64,000 nucleotides of DNA, from positions 743,295 to 807,294 of the forward strand of contig CACVBU010000017.1 of the NCBI GenBank assembly GCA_902728285.1, read 5' to 3'. Source of the stretch: Clytia hemisphaerica. Its lineage: Eukaryota > Cnidaria > Hydrozoa > Leptothecata > Clytiidae. Under the pieces are notes generated by a model, which was given only the letters and a program-made list of their open reading frames with translations, made no database searches and was not told the origin of the DNA. Position 1 is the first letter of the stretch, and every line of letters starts with the position of its first letter. The translations under genes and the position numbers were made by a program. This document shows, piece after piece, positions 57,748 to 64,000 of this stretch.

Positions 57748-58173
57748 TTAATTTGATCCCTCGAATCTGTAACGTGTCTCAAATAAATCTTTCTCCTGGA
57801 CTGAAAGATTACAAACAGCAGTCTGTCCTGAAAAAAATTGAGAAAACTCTGCATTGGCATCACGATTTTCAAAAGATGTACAGTTTGTAATTAAGAAATC
57901 CCAAACAGGTTGGCGAATGACAGATAAATTTTCCTCATTTTCTCTATCGTCTGTAATGTCTGAATTTAAAATGATACTGTAAGACCTAGACCTCAAAGAA
58001 TCTGTTAACAAATCAAAAAATAAGCTCTGTGTCTCAATTTTGGCAACATAAGAGCCAAACGTAGAATATGCTACTTCCAAAAACGAATCTACTGCACACG
58101 TATACACTGATTCTTGCCGTCTACATGAATTCATAAAATGTAGGTCTCTATTACCTCTATTATTATTGTACAT
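57748..58173 (-). CDS. Unidentified ORF with CAVDSFLE motif
   Basis: Open frame of 141 codons from an ATG at 58173, ending at a stop near 57748. It contains MNSCRRQESVYTCAVDSFLE near the N-terminus and IRQPVWDFLI in the middle. I recall similar MNSCR.Q...YTC.VDSFLE segments in uncharacterised, multi-copy invertebrate proteins. The Cys-x-x-Asp-Ser-Phe-Leu run is reminiscent of a cysteine-peptidase box, but no His/Asp partners could be assigned. It sits between inverted arrays at 55.7 and 60.8 kb and is likely transposon-associated. It could be an exon fragment: the start has AATAATAATAG just inside it, which could be an acceptor. No function is assigned. Confidence 0.5.
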   Translation of the reverse strand: MYNNNRGNRDLHFMNSCRRQESVYTCAVDSFLEVAYSTFGSYVAKIETQSLFFDLLTDSLRSRSYSIILNSDITDDRENEENLSVIRQPVWDFLITNCTSFENRDANAEFSQFFSGQTAVCNLSVQEKDLFETRYRFEGSN

Positions 58174-58380
58174 GTAATCCTACTAAAAACCTTCGACTAT
58201 ATTTTTCTGAGAAATTCCTTCATAAGAAGGCTGATCAATATTTTCCTGAGAATTTCCTTCATAAGAAGGGCTGAACATTTTTCAAAGCATTGTTACTATC
58301 AGAAATCTTTGACATTTTCAAGGATATTTTAAAATTATACCTCTGTTTTCTTGATTCTTGACTGTGAACTTGTCCAAATG

Positions 58381-59595
58381 TACGATGGCCCAGAAGGGTC
58401 AAAACACGCACTTCTAGTTTTTACGCACTTCCAGTTCTTATAAAATTTGTGAACTGGAACTGCCTAGGGTCAATGGCCCAGAAGGCTCAAGTGACACTGC
58501 GCACTTCTGACTTTTTTTCACAGCGGAAAATTTCCAAGCGAGCGGCCCGCGCGATGAAATTTTTTTTGGTCTTTAAAATGATATGAATGTCGAGTTACGC
58601 AAAATGAGTTAACATTTCCGAGTTGTTCATATCAAGAGTTACAGGTTAAAACTTCTGAGTTAAGTGCTAGTCAGCAAAATCCCCCCCCCCCCCAGTGGCA
58701 AAAATCGGGGAAGCTAAAAAGTGAACAAATATCAACTTTGTTTTTTTGCCTCCACGCTGCTGCGTATTTTTTTTTCCGCTGACGGAAAAAAAATACGCCA
58801 CGCTGCTAGCATTTTCCGCGCCATTGGACCACCCTAGTGCATGAAAAACTAGAAAGTGTGTGGGTGTGTTTTGAGTCTTCTGCTGTGAACACCAAAATAA
58901 CTCGAGAATCTGAGAATTTACAGGAAGGAAAATAACGAAACCGAGTTAAAAAACGAGAAATGATTCGGAAATTTAAATGAGTTAAGATACCATCGGAGAT
59001 AACTCGAGATTTTAAAGTCACGGGAAAAAAACGACCTACAAAACTGAAAATGACGTCATATAGAAGGTACAAAATGACGTCAAAATTTCCGAAAAATGAC
59101 GTCATAACTCGGTTTTTTCGTAACTCGGTTTTTTTAACTCGGGAAAAATAACTCGGGATTTCCGAGCCTCTTTGCTATTATCATTAACTCATTTATTACA
59201 ACTCGGTATCTATTTTGCTGACCAGAACGGCTATCTTTCGAGGGGACTTTTGCGTCTCTAAAATATTTTTAGAAATAGAAGTGCGTAGTGTTGTCACAAA
59301 AAAACTCGGAAGTGCGCAGTGTCTTGTGAGCCTTCTGGGCCATGACCCCAACCTCGTCCCCGTGTATCCCAGGCTTTATTTACGTTACTGATTGACGCCA
59401 GAGAAGTTTTGTTTTTGAATTACGTAATCTTTCGCGTTCGAAAACCAGCCAATGCCAGGGTATTATCTAGCGCTATCAGTAAGAATCAAAAAGCTGATAA
59501 TACGCAGGGATCGAGGTTGCCATGACCCTAGACAGTTCTAGTTCACAAATTTTATAAGAACTGGAAGTGCGTGGTGAGCCTTAGGGGCCATCGTA
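58381..59595. mobile_element. TACGATGGCCC element with 6-bp TSD
   Basis: Left end TACGATGGCCCAGAAGG and right end GGGGCCATCGTA, flanked by CAAATG at 58375-58380 and 59596-59601. Longer inner inverted parts contain AGTTCTTATAAAATTTGTGAACT. A second TIR-like pair (ATGGCCCAGAAGGCTCA at about 58473 and its complement at about 59340) lies inside, so two related elements may be nested. The centre is an AACTCGG-rich array. Confidence 0.75.
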
Positions 59596-60064
59596 CAAAT
59601 GATTCGGGATAGCTCGGAAACCTACCTTCTCTGTAGGGTGTACGTATATATAGCTAGTTTATTCGGACGCAGCAAAAGTAAAGTAAGTACGCACGCGTGA
59701 ACATTTTTAGAACCTCGCTCGCGGCCCGCCTGAGAAACGAAACAACATCAACATCATGAATATTTTTTGGCGAGCAAGTCCGCTACTAGCCTGGGAAATC
59801 CATGCTATGATTTCTTCTTTAATAAACTGATGGCGAAATGTATAGCATGGTATGGGCTGAGAGTTTGAATTTCTCAGATCCTAATAACGGTTGAAAACAT
59901 AGCCAATCAAATTTTGTTATTCTTTTACTGGTCACACTTTCTTAGAGAAAGCGCAACTTTCGAAATTTGGTTTTTATTTTACATTTAGTAAGTGAGGACA
60001 GCGCTAAATTCGAATTTCCCACTGTAAAAAATGTGAGTCTTATCTGATATTCCGATGGTGGATT

Positions 60065-60353
60065 GGCGGCCGCCCACGCTAAAGCTCTAAAGGGAGCGGG
60101 CCAATTTCCCGATCTTCAGAGCTTTAGCGTGTCGAATGAAAATTTCACCATCTGGGTGCCAGATAAATGTGAGTCCAATATTGGACTCACAGCTCGAACC
60201 CGTCTTGTGTACATCAAATTAAAAAAAACACACGACGGGTCTCCTGTCTAGTCCACTACGTGAAGCAACAAAAGCCTCTTCGGGGCAATAACAATCTTAA
60301 AAGTCAATGTAACGTGTGTTTGAAATAAAAAGTTTAACGAAAAAAAAAAAAAA
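60065..60353 (+). ncRNA. Hairpin-rich unit ending in AATAAA and poly(A)
   Basis: In order: palindrome GGCGGCCGCC (60065-60074); inverted pair CGCTAAAGCTCT / AGAGCTTTAGCG (60077-60088, 60118-60129); perfect 22-bp palindrome (60169-60190); inverted pair ACCCGTCTTGTGT / ACACACGACGGGT (60198-60210, 60228-60240); short hairpin GCCTC-TTC-GGGGC near 60270; AATAAA at 60324-60329; and a run of 14 A at 60340-60353. The signal-plus-tail layout suggests a retrocopy of a polyadenylated RNA. A 62-codon frame overlaps it, without motifs. Confidence 0.5.
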
Positions 60354-60477
60354 CAATAGTGTTTCACTTTTTCATAGTGTTTTCACATTTCAAAAATGTT
60401 ATATATGTATATACTCTAAATCTCTTGTGTGAAACCTTATTTGAAAATACATCTAAATAACCTAGAAATGAATATAT

Positions 60478-60775
60478 GCTAAATGGACGTTGAATATTTC
60501 TTTCCAATATCAAAGGGTGTGGTACAAGCTATCGGCATTTGAGAATTCAATACTTATTACCATGAAAAAAGAGGTTGAATGGATTAAGTTAAATTCCATT
60601 TCAAAATTCAATGGTAATCAGTAATTATCATGAAAAAGACGTTAAATGGATGTTAAATAGACGTTACCATTTGTAAAGGGTGTGGTATGTACCAAAGCCG
60701 TAGTAAGCTAAGTTTCATTAAAAATTCAATCCCAATCATTAATTATCATGAAAAAGACGTTAAGGTGGGAGTCAC
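60478..60775. repeat. Right inverted tandem array
   Basis: AAAGGGTGTGGTA, AATTATCATGAAAAAGACGT and TTAAATGGATGTTAAA units, complementary to 55745-56035. The two arrays may be the ends of one 5 kb element. Confidence 0.8.
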
Positions 60776-63700
60776 ATGAAGTTTTGAGATTTGGTGAAAA
60801 AATGATCGATTTCGAGATTTTGCGCGTTTTTAATGACCCTATACCCTTTCTGAACACACTCTGAAAATTTTAAGGTCGTAGCATTTATATTTCCTGAGAT
60901 ATAAGGTTTTTTCTAGACCCTGATCTAAAGTAATTTCCTTAGCAACGAAAAATCATACCCGTTGCTAGGGCCTGATTTCTTTATGGCTGATCTAAACATA
61001 GGATCATGACATACCAAACGAAAGATCTTTTTACGCCCTTTTCGGGCGTCTAAATCAATACCGCCTTTTTTTCGCGGGATTTCCTAATATGACGTAATCA
61101 AAGATGGTAACCAAAGAAATGATATTTTTAAAAACATACAAATTTTGGAGGCTGTCAGCAGTGATTTCGACTTTGAAAACTGCTTTAATTTGGAAATGTT
61201 GGATTGACTGATGACATTCTTAGCTCTTTAATGTCATTCTTCTCAACTAAGAAAGCTTGAGCTAGGTGAAACCAAAGACTTGATTCTCAAACTCAACGTT
61301 TTCGATATGAACTTAGTTTGACGACACCGAAAAACTTATTGAAGGACGAAGACCAAAGGCATATTCAATGATGTATCTATTTAAAGATCCAAGTGTTAAA
61401 GGAATTGAAAGCCTGGAGGCTGGTTTAACAATTGTGTGTGATGAATTATTGAAGGTCTGGGGCGCTCCCTCCGCCCTCTGGCTGGATTATTTACATGTCA
61501 CGAAGTCGAAGAAATCGTGCACGGCTAGATGTCCAAGTGGATTCTTGTATCACAACAGATCAACTTTAGATTAACTTATAAACTGGCAGAATCAGTGAGG
61601 AAAATATACTAGGATGATCTATTACATTGAAAATATGGTTTTTGTTGTGAAAACACATTTAAATTGACTTAAATCAATGTTGACGTGGAGTTTGGCGCAA
61701 AATTTTAAGGATGGCGCACATCACGTGAAAGTGATAATTTGGAATTTCTGGACTATTTTGATATTTCAAAGCCTTTTTTAAAGTATATAAAGTAGAACTA
61801 TAGTCCATTTTAGTCAAACAGCGAAAGAATTTTGTAAAACGGTCGATTTATTACAGAGAAATAGAAATATATATATCTACTTCTGACTTTACGGACTGTT
61901 TTCTCAAAATAGGTTTCAGGGGGTTTTCGCACACCTTGGCAACGTTTTCTCAGGATTGACAAGTGCTATGAACTTGAAATTTTCAGGAGAAATTCAATTT
62001 ATGGTCTAGAGTGTTATGAATGGATTACATTTTTGAAAAAATACTTCTTTGATTTCTTAATTCAAAAAATGCATTTTTTAGTTTCCAGACCCCCTGGAAT
62101 GAAATTTCAAAAAAAAATTCCATTCATAACACTCCTTATCCAAATATTAACAAGACGACTTACTTAAAGTCGAAAATTTCGCATAATACTTGAACATCAA
62201 CGACGAAGTGAAACGTGACTCCTGCAGCATTATGCATTTTTAATGAAGCGCTTCACAAATTATAGAGAATGTATTGTACACATAGGTCATAGATACCCTG
62301 TTTTTTATGAAAAATCTCAATCCATTAAAAAAAAGATTCCTTAAAAAATGCGACTAAAGAATTCCATTCTATAAAGCATAAACAAAATCTTTCAATTCAG
62401 AATATTTCAGGGAACTGCAATATACTTGAGAAAAATGAATTAAAATTTTTTTGAAAATGAAGAAGAAAAAATGAACTTTTCATTCTTTGACTTTGTGCTT
62501 TGAAGGAACTTGTGATAAAGACTTCTTTCACTTGCGCAAAGTTTATATCAACTTCTTTCTATAAACAGTAGAATTTATCTAAAATTGAGAAAAATCTGTT
62601 GTATACTATCATCGCTTTCTGATATGAATGATGGCCCATCAAAATCATTGGACTTTTCCAGAAAAAATTGAATTTAGGGGTGAAGGATATAACATTTTTT
62701 TGGAGCCCCCCCCCCCTGGACATTGTGACTTTTGATCCCCCGGACAAGCATCAGTTGACCCCCGGGGGGGGGAGGGCACTCAAGGTAAATGATCTATCAG
62801 ACGTTTGGCCCTTAAGGTGGTCGTTAACAAACTTTTTGAAAATGTCAAAAAATATTCAAATTGAAATATCTCAAAATGTATAAATGATATATTGTTGAAA
62901 CTTTGTATGATGATACTTCATTATTATCTTAATCTAAAAATAGAAAAAAAAGTTAGAAATTTCAAAGACGGGGGGTCATGACGTCATTTCTAAAAATAGA
63001 TATCAAAATCTTGTGGCAGAAGAATCTCAACAACCAGATGGAGTTAGATTTTGATATTTGGCAGTTATGTTACAATATTGACCTACTGTGTTTTGAGTGA
63101 AAAATTTTTTTAAAAAAATCAAAAACCGGGGGTAAAAACGCAAAAAACTGTTTTTTTTAATTTTGAAATCAACAAAACATTTTTTGAAAAATCTGTTTCA
63201 CTCAAAACACCCCTTGCACTATGAGAAAGCTGTGTACAAAATTCCAAGTAAATCGGACCAGCCAATCCTGAGATTCTTCCGCCACAAGATTGAAAACCCC
63301 CGGTTTTGCTGTTTTGCGCAAACTGGCCTTAAAACTATTTTTTGCTGTAGAAAGAGGAAAAAAAGCTTTCAATATGGGATTTTTGACAGATTTCAGTTGA
63401 ACTTGATGCACTGATCCAATTTTCACCTTAAGAAAGAAAGTAAAGCCATTTTCTTTTGCATGTCTCAGCAAATTTATGGTGTCGCGCAGAACCCTGAGAT
63501 TACCGCAAACATACAAAAAAGTTGCGTAAACCTTACTTTTGCTTGCGAAAAAGCTTAAATTTGGTGAAAAGTGATTGAAAAGTATTCCCTAACCCTTTCA
63601 TTGGTTAAAGTAACACATTTCACTGTAATAAAGCAAATTTTTATCCCTATTTCTTGAAATAAAAGCTGCGCTCAAGTCTAATAAAGAGCACTTTCACTTT

Positions 63701-64000
63701 CACTTTTGCGAAAACCCCGAAATACACCAAAATCAACTATATCACTATCAAATCCAACTAAATGTGTATGGATAGCTTCAAGATGAAGTTATGGACGTTT
63801 TAAACAATAAATTATCAATTAAATAACTAAAAAGAGAGAGAAAACAGAAGAAACATTACACGTACCTGTCACACATTGTGTGGCGCTGAAATTTGATCCC
63901 AATGGGAAGGAAATTAGAAAAGAAAGTTTATCAAGTAAAAATGTTCCTTGGAGTTTGAGAGAAGCTCTTTATATAAAAAGGAAGCATCAAACCATCACTT
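60776..64000. other. No gene recognised to the window end
   Basis: AT-rich, short ORFs only. 62705-62775 has C/G homopolymer blocks like the MITE termini above. GGGAGTCACATGAAGTTT at 60777 and AACGTGACTCC at 62212 are weakly inverted and could bound an element of about 1.4 kb. Confidence 0.35.

Noticed and set aside
60255..60300. Histone mRNA stem-loop
   Set aside because: The hairpin GCCTC-TTC-GGGGC does not match the GGYYYUUYUNARRRCC consensus.

Overview
The window looks like nuclear DNA of an animal, most likely an early-branching metazoan such as a cnidarian. It is AT-rich and gene-poor, with spliceosomal introns (GT..AG), a DZIP3-type HEPN domain, eukaryotic SH3 domains and ankyrin repeats. 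There is also a Penelope-like retroelement and dozens of small inverted-repeat elements. The species cannot be fixed from the sequence alone.

The main gene lies on the minus strand between about 50.75 and 31.30 kb and possibly runs on to 20.8 kb. Seven exons join with consistent phases into one uninterrupted reading frame of about 1,412 residues. The order is: DZIP3-like HEPN with an intact R-x4-H motif, a coiled coil, an unrecognised region, the first RecA half of a superfamily 1 helicase (Walker A GSGKT, Walker B VDE, motif IV-like), three SH3 domains on phase-1/phase-1 exons, and the second RecA half (motif V RGLE, motif VI TRTIADLDML). The SH3 cassette therefore sits inside the helicase core, between motifs IV and V. 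An ankyrin-repeat exon at 21269-20795 fits the same phase after a 10 kb gap and may be the C-terminus. A HEPN nuclease joined to an SF1 helicase recalls RNA-directed immune or antiviral proteins, but that role is inference. I do not recognise this architecture as a named family, and it is the best candidate here for an undescribed system.

Intron 2 of this gene (11.6 kb) holds a dead Penelope-like element whose RT lost its catalytic segment. Its GIY-YIG endonuclease is split by a 1.8 kb inverted-repeat element with a 5-bp target duplication, and that element is itself split by a 438-bp element with an 8-bp duplication.

The rest is repeat-dominated. From 0 to 14 kb there are palindromic and TTAA-flanked elements. 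A satellite of about 145 bp lies at 14.4-16.1 kb. Nested G/C-ended MITEs occupy 17-20 kb, microsatellites and MITEs 21-31 kb, and a long inverted repeat 45-47 kb. Dispersed MITEs follow at 49-55 kb. From 55.7 to 60.8 kb there is a block bounded by inverted tandem arrays, holding one unidentified ORF, a 6-bp-TSD element and a hairpin-rich poly(A)-tailed unit. Several MITE families share an unusual plan of G/C homopolymer ends plus internal arrays of a short motif particular to each copy. No rRNA, tRNA or CRISPR array was seen.
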